NCBI GenBank assembly: GCA_027623205.1
Contig: JAQBYC010000049.1
Location: forward strand, 1-32,638
Length of the DNA stretch: 32,638 bases
Source of the DNA: Pseudomonadota bacterium
GTDB lineage: Bacteria > Pseudomonadota > Alphaproteobacteria > GCA-2731375
Direction of reading: 5' to 3'
Part shown: piece after piece, positions 1-8,078 of the stretch
Layout: each line of letters starts with the position of its first letter
How positions within the stretch are numbered: the stretch's first letter is position 1
Notes under the pieces: generated by a model
What the model was told of the DNA's origin: nothing
The model's input: only the letters and a program-made list of their open reading frames with translations
The model's database searches: none
Made by a program: the position numbers and the translations under genes

Positions 1-65
1 CCTAGCAAATAAAAGCGGACATTTAATGTGCTACAAAAACCGGACATCTGTATGTGTCATTGACA
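1..65. mobile_element. IS terminal sequence, left copy
   Basis: The first 65 bases are a perfect inverted copy of 32571-32635. The element end is placed at 65, where the outward-reading strand begins TGTCAATGACA. Inside it are two imperfect copies of a module beginning CGGACAT, at about 20 and 41. Multiple short repeats behind a TG...CA terminus are typical of IS21-like insertion sequences, but no transposase lies in the window, so the family is a guess. The body of the element must lie to the left of the window. Positions 66-77 are an 11-of-12 match to the bases abutting the right copy. Confidence 0.7.
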
Positions 66-145
66 GGCGGCTTGCCTCGGATGACAGCTGCCGCCATAGT
101 AACCAGCGACCGAAGCCGACCCTGAAGCGCGGCCCAAAGGAGCAT

Positions 146-514
146 ATGGATATGTCAGCGAATCGCCGCATCTTGGACGACGTCTCCCGTCTTGCAACGT
201 CTGCCGCCGGTCTGGTACAGGGCGCCGGGCGCGAGGCGGAAAATTTGTTGCGGCAACGGCTCGACCGACTGTTGAATAGCATGGATCTTGTACCCCGAGA
301 GGAGTTCGAGGCGGTCAAAGCCATGGCGGCAAAAGCGCGGGCGGAGAACGAGGCTCTGGGCAAGCGTTTGGCGCGACTGGAAGGGGTGATTCAGGCAGGT
401 AATGCCAAACGCAAGTCCCAAGCGGTCCCGGCCGTCGCTCGCAAGGTCAGCGCGAAGAGCGGCGCAAAACCTGCTATTAAAGCTAAAAATTCCCATAAAA
501 CTGCCAAAAAATAA
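146..514 (+). CDS. UbiK/BMFP-family accessory protein
   Basis: This encodes 122 residues. The N-terminal part holds the conserved stretch DDVSRLATSAAGLVQGAG, then an amphipathic and coiled-coil segment with VPREEFEAVKAMAAKARAEN and LEALGKRLARLE-like heptads, which is the usual make-up of the BMFP/UbiK family (COG2960). Family members are small trimeric coiled coils that bind lipid, and UbiK assists the ubiquinone-biosynthesis complex. The C-terminal 40 residues are a lysine- and alanine-rich tail, common in alphaproteobacterial members. The ATG at 146 is chosen because AAAGGAG stands at 136-142. A longer frame opens at 26 inside the IS end and is unlikely to be used. Which UbiK-type role it plays here is inferred. 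Confidence 0.8.
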   Translation: MDMSANRRILDDVSRLATSAAGLVQGAGREAENLLRQRLDRLLNSMDLVPREEFEAVKAMAAKARAENEALGKRLARLEGVIQAGNAKRKSQAVPAVARKVSAKSGAKPAIKAKNSHKTAKK

Positions 515-730
515 ATCTATTTGACATTAGTTTGTAGTCCAACCGCGCCGTCTCGAGAGTCCACTTGCACCCCAAAGACCCATCTGCAAGATTACAGCAC
601 ATGGTGTATTTGCAATTTTACGCCACAATATGTGGGGGACGTTGGTGATATTTCCTATGCGCATGGGAGATCTTGTGAGCCGCGTATGGCGCGTGCAATC
701 CCAGCCTCAACCCGGCCGAGGGTTTTTGTT

Positions 731-1234
731 ATGAGTGTGAATGCAGAAGATTTCATCTCATCGGCAGAAAATCCACTTGATCTAGTAGAAGATATTGTTG
801 CCGCCAATCAATGGCCTTTCGAACGTAATTGCGACGAGGAATTGTCGGTAACCGTGGCCGGCACCTGGTGCGATTATCATTTGGGCTTTTCCTTCAATTC
901 CGCGCAGGGCGGGCTGCAATTGGCTTCTGCCTACGATATGCGGGTTCCTGGCAAGCGGCAGAGCGATGTCCACAGTTTGTTGGCCATGGTGAACGAGCGC
1001 ATGTGGCTGGGCCATTTCGACCTATGGATTGAAGATGGCGTGCCCATGTTCCGGCATGCGGTTTTGACCCGTGGCGGGTCCGGTCTGCATGCCAGCCAAA
1101 TGGAAGAACTGATCGAGATTGCGATTACCGAGTGCGAGCGATTTTATCCGGCCTTTCAATTTGTTATCTGGGGCGGCAAGGCACCTGCGGAAGCCATTGC
1201 CGCCGCCATGCTGGAAACCCAGGGGGAGGCGTAG
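731..1234 (+). CDS. YbjN domain-containing protein
   Basis: This encodes 167 residues. The sequence matches the alphaproteobacterial YbjN family (a type III secretion chaperone-like alpha/beta fold): NPLDLVEDIVAANQWPFER near the N-terminus, a central WCDYHLGFSF strand, and MNERMWLGHFDLW-like and RHAVLTRGG segments. The molecular function of the family is not settled; YbjN in E. coli has been linked to stress and motility phenotypes. The start at 731 is preferred over the frame opening at 521, because GAGGG lies about 8 bases upstream and the extra N-terminal residues are low in family similarity. It ends 3 bases before proC, so the two are probably co-transcribed. Confidence 0.8.
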   Translation: MSVNAEDFISSAENPLDLVEDIVAANQWPFERNCDEELSVTVAGTWCDYHLGFSFNSAQGGLQLASAYDMRVPGKRQSDVHSLLAMVNERMWLGHFDLWIEDGVPMFRHAVLTRGGSGLHASQMEELIEIAITECERFYPAFQFVIWGGKAPAEAIAAAMLETQGEA

Positions 1235-1237
1235 ACC

Positions 1238-2068
1238 ATGGCGGATAGCGGCGGGTTTTCAGGTCCTCTGCTGCTCGTAGGCTGCGGCAAGATGGGGGGC
1301 GCACTGCTTGGCGGCTGGCTGGATCAGGGCATCGCCGCCGATGCGATGTTGGTGGTGGAACCGGCCTTGGATACCAGACACGGCAATGTGCCCGCCGAGG
1401 TTACTGTATTGGCGAACGCCGGCGGTATCCCCGCGAATTTTACCCCGGCGGTTGTGGTCTTTGCGGTCAAGCCCCAGGTCATGGCGGAGGTGGTTCCCAA
1501 CTATGCACGCTTCGTCGCCGACGGCGCTGTTTTTCTCTCCATCGCGGCGGGGACGCCAATCAGCTTTTTTGAACGCAACTTGGGTGCCGGTGCAGCCGTT
1601 GTGCGGGTCATGCCCAACACACCGGCAGCGGTGCGGCGTGGTATGTCTGTGCTGTGCGCCAATGACCATGCCAGCGCGGCGCAGCGGGATTTGTGCGGCG
1701 GCTTGATGGCAGCCGTGGGCGACACTGCGTGGCTGTCGGACGAGACTCTGATGGACGCGGTGACAGCCGTCAGCGGTAGCGGGCCTGCCTACGTCTTTCA
1801 TCTGATCGAATGCCTGGCGCAGGCTGGCGTAGAGGTGGGATTGGAACCGGGTCTAGCCGCCCGTCTAGCCCTGCAAACGGTTGCCGGTTCTGGCGAACTC
1901 GCGCGTCATTCCGACGATGATGCGGTACAATTACGCATTAACGTCACCTCCCCCGGCGGCACGACCCAGGCGGCCCTGGAAATTCTGATGGGCGAGGGCG
2001 GGCTGCAGCCATTGATGACAGCCGCGGTTCGGGCGGCGGAGAAAAGAGGCCGGGAATTGGGCGCCTAG
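1238..2068 (+). CDS. proC: Pyrroline-5-carboxylate reductase
   Basis: This 276-residue enzyme performs the last step of proline synthesis, NAD(P)H-dependent reduction of 1-pyrroline-5-carboxylate. The N-terminal Rossmann motif LLVGCGKMGGALL is clear, followed by VVFAVKPQ and VRVMPNTPAAV. The C-terminal helical dimer domain carries the family signature TAVSGSGPAYVFHLIE and VTSPGGTTQAAL. Its length is normal for the family. It begins 3 bases after the YbjN gene, with GGGGGAGG just upstream overlapping the end of that gene. Its TAG stop lies inside the edge of a dispersed palindromic repeat (2065-2169), so the repeat inserted directly against the coding end. Confidence 0.95.
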   Translation: MADSGGFSGPLLLVGCGKMGGALLGGWLDQGIAADAMLVVEPALDTRHGNVPAEVTVLANAGGIPANFTPAVVVFAVKPQVMAEVVPNYARFVADGAVFLSIAAGTPISFFERNLGAGAAVVRVMPNTPAAVRRGMSVLCANDHASAAQRDLCGGLMAAVGDTAWLSDETLMDAVTAVSGSGPAYVFHLIECLAQAGVEVGLEPGLAARLALQTVAGSGELARHSDDDAVQLRINVTSPGGTTQAALEILMGEGGLQPLMTAAVRAAEKRGRELGA

Positions 2069-2169
2069 AGCATGTTTCTTCTAAACATGCTCGGACTGTT
2101 AAGAAAAGAGCAATTGAACCAATCACTTGGATCGCCAAAGCAAATCCAAGTGATTGAAAATTGCTCTAG
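2065..2169. repeat. 105-bp palindromic repeat, copy A
   Basis: The unit starts CTAGAGCA and ends TGCTCTAG. It holds two hairpins: GAGCATGTTT (2068-2077) with AAACATGCTC (2083-2092), and a longer one with arms from 2107 and to 2167 pairing AGAGCAATT and ATCACTTGGAT with their complements. The reverse complement of copies B and C has the same layout. It resembles a small non-autonomous element (MITE/REP-like). It could also act as a transcription terminator after proC, though there is no U tract. Confidence 0.8.
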
Positions 2170-2284
2170 CGGCGTCCTTCCGGGCAGGCTCTATAGACAG
2201 CCCGGCAGGCCCCTGCTAAATAGCGGCCATGTTTATGACCCTTCGCCATAGCCACCGGATAGCCTTGATCGTACGAATTATCAA

Positions 2285-2307
2285 CCCGGCCTCGAAATAG
2301 GGCCGGG
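2285..2307. other. GC-rich hairpin upstream of ileS
   Basis: CCCGGCC at 2285-2291 pairs with GGCCGGG at 2301-2307 across a 9-base loop. It lies in the 233-base leader between repeat A and ileS and is followed by AATGTTTTC, only weakly U-rich. It could be a terminator for the upstream operon or a leader structure of ileS. The rest of the leader shows no recognisable gene or T-box. Confidence 0.35.
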
Positions 2308-2402
2308 AATGTTTTCGACGGCCTTGTTGGCGTGCTATGTCGTTGCGATATGCGGCGGGCGCTTCAAAAATTTTTATCTCTCAATTTCGGGGACCTAACC
2401 CC

Positions 2403-5216
2403 ATGACTACCGATTACAAAGCGACCCTGTTCCTGCCACAAACCGATTTCCCCATGCGCGGCGGGTTGCCCCAGTTGGAGCCAAAGCTGCTGGAACATTG
2501 GGAAAGGATCGATCTGTTTGAACGTCAGCGGACGGACGCCAAGGGACGAGAAAAATTTATCCTCCACGATGGCCCACCCTATGCCAACGGCAATATCCAT
2601 ATTGGCCATGCCCTGAATAAGATCCTCAAGGATATCATCAACCGTTCGCAGCAGATGTTGGGCAAGGATGCCAATTATGTCCCCGGTTGGGACTGTCACG
2701 GCCTGCCCATCGAATGGCAGATAGAGGAACGTTACCGCAAGGCGGGTAAGGACAAGGACGATATCCCGATTGATGAATTCCGCAAGGAATGCCGCACTTT
2801 CGCGGATAAATGGATCACGGTGCAGACGGAAGAGTTCAAGCGCCTGGGCGTCATCGGCAATTGGAAAGACCCTTATACAACCATGGCATTCGAGGCGGAG
2901 GCGCAGATCGTCGCCGAGTGTTTGAAGTTTCTCATGAACGGATCGCTATATCGCGGCTCGAAACCGGTGATGTGGTCGGTGGTGGAAAAAACCGCTCTGG
3001 CCGAGGCGGAGGTGGAATATCACGATCATACCTCAACCACCATTCATGTACGTTTTCCCGTCATCGCTAGCAGCGACGAACGACTGGCCAAAGCCTCGAT
3101 TGTGATCTGGACGACCACGCCCTGGACCATGCCGGGTAACCGGGCGATCTGTTACGGCCCTCGTCTGGCCTATCGCCTGATTGAGGTCGAGGCGGTGGCG
3201 GATTGCTCTCTAGCGCGAACCGGCGAACGGATGGTGGTGGCAGAAAGTCTGATCGCGGATGTCTGCGAGCAGGCTGGCATCACGAGCCATAAGGCATTGG
3301 GTCCGGTTGACCACGACGTTCTGGCTGCCACCGTTTGTGCCCACCCCTGGCGGGGCAAGGGCTATGAATTCGACGTGCCGCTGTTCCCAGGGGATCACGT
3401 TACCGATGAAACCGGCACCGGCTTTGTCCATACAGCGCCGGGGCACGGCACCGAGGATTTCGAGGTCGGCATGGCCCACGGCCTGGAAGTGCCGCAAACC
3501 GTTAACGGTGATGGCGTGTTCTTTGATCACGTGCCGATATTTGCCGGCCGTCATGTTTTTAAGGCCGATGCCAAGGTGGTGGCGGAACTGACTACGGTCG
3601 ACGCCCTGTTGGCCCATGGCAAGCTGCAACACAGCTATCCTCATTCCTGGCGGTCCAAGGCCCCCCTGATTTTCCGCAATACGCCACAATGGTTCATCTC
3701 CATGTCCACCACGGGCTTGCGGGAGAGCGCCCTGGCGGGAATCGACAATGTGCGTTGGGTGCCCGCCTCGGGCCGCAACCGTATTCACGCCATGATTGCG
3801 GATCGGCCCGATTGGGTGCTGTCGCGGCAACGGGCCTGGGGTGTTCCGATCACTCTGTTCGTGGACAAGCGCAGCGGCGAACCCCTTAGGGACGACGCGG
3901 TGAACGGACGGATCATCGCCGCCGTGATGAAAGATGGCGCGGACGCCTGGTTCAATGCCGACGTCAGTGTCTTTCTGGGTTCCGATTATGATGCCGACAA
4001 TTACGAGAAAATCGAAGATATCCTCGACGTGTGGTTCGATTCCGGATCAACCCACAGCTATGTGCTGGAGCACAGACCCGAACTGCAATGGCCGGCTTCG
4101 TTGTACCTGGAAGGCTCGGACCAGCATCGTGGCTGGTTCCATTCCTCGCTTTTGGAGGCTTGCGGCACGCGCGGACGCCCGCCCTATGAGGCGGTATTGA
4201 CCCACGGCTTCACCTTGGATGAACAGGGCAGGAAGATGTCCAAATCTCTGGGCAATGTGACGGCGCCGCAGAAAATTTGTGATCAGTTTGGGGCCGATAT
4301 TCTGCGCCTGTGGGTGGTCAGTTCGGACTATGCGGTGGATCAGCGCATCGGCGACGAGATCATCAAAAGCCAGGTTGATGCCTATCGCCGCCTGCGCAAC
4401 ACTTTACGCTTTCTATTGGGCAATCTCGCGGGTTTCGACGACGCCGAACGGTTGCCGTTTGCCAAGATGCCGGAGTTGGAGCAATGGGCGTTGCATCGCC
4501 TTTCGGAATTGGATCAATTGGTGCGGCAATGTTGTGCTGATTTTGACTACCATCGCCTGTACGTTGCCTTGGGCAACTTCTGTACCAATGATCTATCGGC
4601 GTTCTATCTGGATATTCGCAAGGACGCGCTGTATTGCGATGGCCGCATGTCCACTCGACGCCGGGCCGTCCGCACGGTGCTGGATCAGGTGTTTTCCTGT
4701 TTGACCGCTTGGTTGGCGCCCATACTCTGTTTCACGGCGGAAGAAGCCTGGCGCGCGCGCTTTCCCGAAGACGACAGCGTGCATTTGCGGCAGTTTCCCA
4801 ATATCCCCGCGGATTGGCGAAATGAGGCCCTGCAGGAACGCTGGTCCAAAATCCGTACTTTGCGCCGGGTGATCACCGGCGCTCTGGAAGTCGAGCGGAG
4901 GGCAAAACGAATCGGCGCCAGCCTACAGGGGCATCCCGTGGTTTATGGGCCGGCCGAATACCTCGCTGCCCTTGACGGATTGGATGCCGCGGAAATTTGC
5001 ATCACCTCGGCTATTACGTTGCATGAAGGGGCAGCCCCCGCGGGCGCCTTCACAATGGAAGATGTCGCCGATATTGGCGTCGTCGTCGGACTGGCGGAAG
5101 GGGGTAAATGTGTCCGCTGTTGGCAGATCCTGCCCGAAGTCACCGCCGTTGATAATGGTGAGGATACAATCTGTCACCGCTGCGTGACCGCGGTGGCGGC
5201 TCACGCCGCGGCATGA
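2403..5216 (+). CDS. ileS: Isoleucyl-tRNA synthetase
   Basis: This 937-residue cytoplasmic enzyme charges tRNA-Ile. The class I signature HIGH is at residues 66-69 (after PPYANGNI) and KMSKS at 611-615. The editing (CP1) domain lies between, with WTTTPWTMPGN and GTGFVHTAPGHG. The C-terminal zinc site has CxxC pairs at 903/906 and 924/927, the bacterial IleS arrangement. The ATG at 2403 is chosen because GGGG ends about 10 bases upstream and the next residues match the family's N-terminus; the frame is open back to 2337 without similarity. It ends in TGA, so TGA works as an ordinary stop in this genome. lspA follows after 10 bases. Confidence 0.97.
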   Translation: MTTDYKATLFLPQTDFPMRGGLPQLEPKLLEHWERIDLFERQRTDAKGREKFILHDGPPYANGNIHIGHALNKILKDIINRSQQMLGKDANYVPGWDCHGLPIEWQIEERYRKAGKDKDDIPIDEFRKECRTFADKWITVQTEEFKRLGVIGNWKDPYTTMAFEAEAQIVAECLKFLMNGSLYRGSKPVMWSVVEKTALAEAEVEYHDHTSTTIHVRFPVIASSDERLAKASIVIWTTTPWTMPGNRAICYGPRLAYRLIEVEAVADCSLARTGERMVVAESLIADVCEQAGITSHKALGPVDHDVLAATVCAHPWRGKGYEFDVPLFPGDHVTDETGTGFVHTAPGHGTEDFEVGMAHGLEVPQTVNGDGVFFDHVPIFAGRHVFKADAKVVAELTTVDALLAHGKLQHSYPHSWRSKAPLIFRNTPQWFISMSTTGLRESALAGIDNVRWVPASGRNRIHAMIADRPDWVLSRQRAWGVPITLFVDKRSGEPLRDDAVNGRIIAAVMKDGADAWFNADVSVFLGSDYDADNYEKIEDILDVWFDSGSTHSYVLEHRPELQWPASLYLEGSDQHRGWFHSSLLEACGTRGRPPYEAVLTHGFTLDEQGRKMSKSLGNVTAPQKICDQFGADILRLWVVSSDYAVDQRIGDEIIKSQVDAYRRLRNTLRFLLGNLAGFDDAERLPFAKMPELEQWALHRLSELDQLVRQCCADFDYHRLYVALGNFCTNDLSAFYLDIRKDALYCDGRMSTRRRAVRTVLDQVFSCLTAWLAPILCFTAEEAWRARFPEDDSVHLRQFPNIPADWRNEALQERWSKIRTLRRVITGALEVERRAKRIGASLQGHPVVYGPAEYLAALDGLDAAEICITSAITLHEGAAPAGAFTMEDVADIGVVVGLAEGGKCVRCWQILPEVTAVDNGEDTICHRCVTAVAAHAAA

Positions 5217-5226
5217 GGATGATGTA

Positions 5227-5724
5227 ATGCGCCTTGGTCTGACCTTGGCCGCCGCCGTAGTGATCCTGGATCAGACGAGCAAGGCTTGGTTGATTGGCTG
5301 GTTGGCGGGGCAGGGTGGCTGGCTGCCAGTCACTAGCTTTTTCAATCTCGTGATGGTTTGGAATCGAGGCATCAGTTTCGGTATGCTGCAATCGGGTGAG
5401 ACCGGTCGCTGGCTGCTGGCGTTTTTTTCCATTCTGGTTTGTCTTGGCCTTGGGATCTGGCTGCGGCGGCAGACACATCGCTTGCCCATTCTGGCGTTGG
5501 GTGCAGTGATTGGCGGGGCGGCGGGCAATATTATTGATCGGATTTGGCGCGGCGCCGTTGCGGATTTTTTTGATTTTCATCTATTAGGTTATCATTGGCC
5601 CGCCTTCAACGTGGCCGATAGTGCCATCACAATTGGCGTGACTATGCTATTGTACGATAGTTTCCGCCCTGGCGCCGCTCAGGACGGCTCAGGGGCGAAA
5701 GGTCACCGGGTGAAGGACAATTAG
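5227..5724 (+). CDS. lspA: Lipoprotein signal peptidase
   Basis: This 165-residue inner-membrane aspartyl protease (signal peptidase II) cleaves prolipoproteins before the lipidated cysteine. Four membrane segments are visible. The family motifs are WNRGISFGM, GNIIDRIWRGAVADFF and FNVADSAI. By alignment with known LspA the catalytic dyad is Asp113 and Asp131. It lies 10 bases after ileS and 4 bases before the DUF3035 lipoprotein gene, which would be one of its substrates. The ileS-lspA pairing is widespread in Proteobacteria. Confidence 0.95.
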   Translation: MRLGLTLAAAVVILDQTSKAWLIGWLAGQGGWLPVTSFFNLVMVWNRGISFGMLQSGETGRWLLAFFSILVCLGLGIWLRRQTHRLPILALGAVIGGAAGNIIDRIWRGAVADFFDFHLLGYHWPAFNVADSAITIGVTMLLYDSFRPGAAQDGSGAKGHRVKDN

Positions 5725-5728
5725 GACC

Positions 5729-6382
5729 ATGGCACGGTTTGCAATTACACGGTTCGTCATTGGCGCGAGACAACGGCATATGGGACTGGTTGCGGCGGCC
5801 GTTCTGGCGCTTGGCCTTTCCGCTTGCGATAGCTTGAAGGAGCAGGCTGGAATGACAAAAAAGTCGCCAGATGAATTTACTGTTATTACCAAAGCGCCCT
5901 TGGTTATGCCTCCGGATTTCTCTCTGCGCCCGCCGCGTCCCGGCGCCAAGCCACCGCAAGAGGTCGCCCCGCGCGACAGCGCCCGAGCCGCGCTTTGGCC
6001 GGCAAGCAAAAATGGCGGTACCACGGACACTCAAACCGAGCAGCCGGAGCAAAATGCCGCGCCGGGGCAAGCCGGCAAAGAAGCAGTCAGTAAACCTGAC
6101 GGTGCTGAACTTGCTCTGTTGCGCAGAGCCGGGGCCCTGGATGCCGATCCCTCGATCCGGCAAATCGTGAACAGGGAAACTTCCGTGCTGGCGGAAAAAG
6201 ATTCATCTTTTACCGACCGCCTATTGTTCTGGCAGCAAAAAGCGCCGTTCGGCACAGCCGTTGATGCAGACAAGGAATCGCAACGCCTGCGCGAGGCCGC
6301 GGCGGCCGGGGATGCCCCAAACACAGGCGAAACACCGACGATCAAACGGCGCAAACGTGGATTGTTGGAAGGCATCTTTTAG
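5729..6382 (+). CDS. DUF3035 lipoprotein (BamF-like)
   Basis: This encodes 217 residues with a lipoprotein signal: a hydrophobic stretch ending LGLSAC, with the lipidated cysteine at residue 33. The diagnostic stretch PDEFTVITKAPLVMPPDF, followed by a proline-rich LRPPRPG segment, is typical of the DUF3035 family. In alphaproteobacteria such a protein (BamF) belongs to the outer-membrane beta-barrel assembly complex, so that role is inferred here. The middle is low-complexity, and the C-terminus ends in a basic KRRKRG patch. The start is 5729, with GAAGGA 12 bases upstream inside the lspA end. An internal ATG at 5780 would also leave an intact signal peptide. Confidence 0.85.
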   Translation: MARFAITRFVIGARQRHMGLVAAAVLALGLSACDSLKEQAGMTKKSPDEFTVITKAPLVMPPDFSLRPPRPGAKPPQEVAPRDSARAALWPASKNGGTTDTQTEQPEQNAAPGQAGKEAVSKPDGAELALLRRAGALDADPSIRQIVNRETSVLAEKDSSFTDRLLFWQQKAPFGTAVDADKESQRLREAAAAGDAPNTGETPTIKRRKRGLLEGIF

Positions 6383-6403
6383 AGCTGCCCCATGGTCTCG
6401 CGC

Positions 6404-6509
6404 CTGGAGCAATTTTCAATTAATCGGAGTCGCTTTCGTGACTAAAATAATTGGTTCAATTGCTCTAATCCTAAAGAGTGAGAGCATGTTTTAAGGAAAC
6501 ATGCTCCAG
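6404..6509. repeat. 105-bp palindromic repeat, copy B
   Basis: It starts CTGGAGCA and ends TGCTCCAG. Its reverse complement has the same order as copy A: the GAGCATGTTT hairpin, then a short CTTTA linker, then the AGAGCAATTGAACCAAT hairpin. The two copies are similar along the full unit, with most differences in loops and paired bases. Confidence 0.8.
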
Positions 6510-6594
6510 CGCACTTCACGAGGTCTTGAGTGTAATTGTCGATTGAGACCTTGCGTTACTTCTCTCTGGATCATATCTGGGATGATAACCGATT

Positions 6595-6699
6595 TAGAGC
6601 AATTTTCATTTGGTTAGAGCCGCGAACGCGACCTGCCGAATTGCTTCAATTGCTCTTCATTTAAAGAGTCTGAGCGCATTTGGACCAAATGTGCTCCAG
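6595..6699. repeat. 105-bp palindromic repeat, copy C
   Basis: It starts TAGAGCAATTTTCA and ends TGCTCCAG, in the same orientation as copy B. The first hairpin is more diverged, with a GGTTAGAGCCGCGAACGCGACC core. The second has GAGCGCATTTGG with CCAAATGTGCTC. Confidence 0.75.
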
Positions 6700-6725
6700 G
6701 CTTTTACAATAGGAGAGGTGGTCGT

Positions 6726-8078
6726 ATGACCATGTCACGAATAATCATCGCTTTCGGCATTTTGTCATTGGCCATTGCCGGTTTTCAGCCATCGGCGACG
6801 GCCGCCCTCTTTCACCCCAAAACCCATACCCTAGCGAATGGTATGCAGGTGGTCGTGATCGAAGATCACCGTGCGCCCGTGGTCACCCATATGGTCTGGT
6901 ATAAAGTCGGCGCCGCGGATGAACCGCCGGGGAAATCCGGCATTGCCCATTTCCTGGAACATTTGATGTTCAAGGGCACGCCAAAGGTGCCGTCGGGCCA
7001 GTTCTCCAAAATTGTTGCCCGTAATGGCGGCCGCGACAACGCCTTCACCTCGTATGATTATACCGGCTATTTCCAGAATGTGGCTCAGGATAAATTGGAC
7101 CTGGTCATGGGCATGGAAGCCGACCGCATGACCAATCTGGTATTAACGGCGGAGGATGTGGATACCGAAAGGGCGGTGATCCTGGAAGAACGCCGTTCCC
7201 GCACCGATAACAGTCCGGCCGCGCAAATGAACGAAGCCATGAGCGCCGCGCAATATCTGGCCCACCCCTACCGCATTCCGGTGATCGGCTGGAAGCATGA
7301 AATCGAAAAACTGGATCAAGCCGACGCCCTGGCGTTTTATCGTCGGTATTACGCTCCCAACAACGCAATTCTGGTCGTGGCCGGCGATGTCGAGGCGGAG
7401 GCGGTCTTTGCTCTGGCGGAAAAGCATTTTGGTCCGTTGGCGCGCGTTTCGCTCCCACCACGCTGGCGCCTGCAAGAGCCACCGCAACGGGCGGCACGGC
7501 AGGTCGTTTTTAGGGATGGCCGCGTCAGCCAGGCGGATTGGCAGCGCAGTTATCTCGCGCCTACCCGTGCCGCCGGCGCCAGCCAACATGCGATTCCACT
7601 GAGTTTGTTTGCCGATATGCTGGGCGGCGGCACAACCTCGCGGCTCTATCGCGGACTGGTTGTGGAGCGCAAATTGGCCACCAGCGCGGGCGCATATTAT
7701 AGTTCCACCGGCCTGGATTATGGCCGTTTCATGCTGCACGTAACCCCTTCACCTGGCGTCGGCCTGGGGGAAATCGAAGCGGCCGTGGACGAAACGATCA
7801 CTGCCGTCCTGAAGGATGGCTTGCTGGCTGCGGATCTGGAGAGGTCGCGCACCGGATTACTCGCGGCCGCGGTCTATGCCCGGGACAGTTTGTTCACCTC
7901 GCCTAGGATTTTCGGCGATGCCCTGACGACGGGCGTTAGCGTGGAACAGGTGGAATCCTGGCCTGACGAGGTCCGGGCCGTGACCATGGAACAGGTCATC
8001 GCGGCCGGTAGGGCGGTGCTCAAAATGGATAACTCGGTCACCGGGCTGTTGCTGCCGGATGCGAAAGAGGGAAAATGA
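6726..8078 (+). CDS. M16 zinc peptidase, catalytic subunit
   Basis: This 450-residue pitrilysin-family peptidase has a signal peptide (cleavage likely after SATAA near residue 27), so it acts in the periplasm. The inverted zinc motif HxxEH is at residues 75-79 (HFLEH), with downstream glutamates in ERAVILEE (149-155) as third-ligand candidates. The second half holds the inactive repeat domain with GGGTTSRLYRGLV. The ATG has GGAGAGG at a good distance. Its stop overlaps the next gene in ATGA, so the two are translationally coupled. Such pairs usually form heterodimers, with this as the catalytic partner. Confidence 0.9.
   Translation: MTMSRIIIAFGILSLAIAGFQPSATAALFHPKTHTLANGMQVVVIEDHRAPVVTHMVWYKVGAADEPPGKSGIAHFLEHLMFKGTPKVPSGQFSKIVARNGGRDNAFTSYDYTGYFQNVAQDKLDLVMGMEADRMTNLVLTAEDVDTERAVILEERRSRTDNSPAAQMNEAMSAAQYLAHPYRIPVIGWKHEIEKLDQADALAFYRRYYAPNNAILVVAGDVEAEAVFALAEKHFGPLARVSLPPRWRLQEPPQRAARQVVFRDGRVSQADWQRSYLAPTRAAGASQHAIPLSLFADMLGGGTTSRLYRGLVVERKLATSAGAYYSSTGLDYGRFMLHVTPSPGVGLGEIEAAVDETITAVLKDGLLAADLERSRTGLLAAAVYARDSLFTSPRIFGDALTTGVSVEQVESWPDEVRAVTMEQVIAAGRAVLKMDNSVTGLLLPDAKEGK

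Larger units (their letters stand above)
6383..6725. other. Intergenic region with two repeat copies
   Basis: There is no gene in these 343 bases. Two copies of the 105-bp palindromic repeat occupy most of it in the same orientation, separated by 85 bases of unrecognised sequence. The ribosome-binding site GGAGAGG of the next gene is at the right edge, so the M16 promoter must lie between or within the repeats. Confidence 0.7.

Noticed and set aside
2170-2402. T-box or other riboswitch before ileS
   Set aside because: Only a short GC hairpin is visible. There is no T-box core sequence, and T-boxes are not expected in this group.
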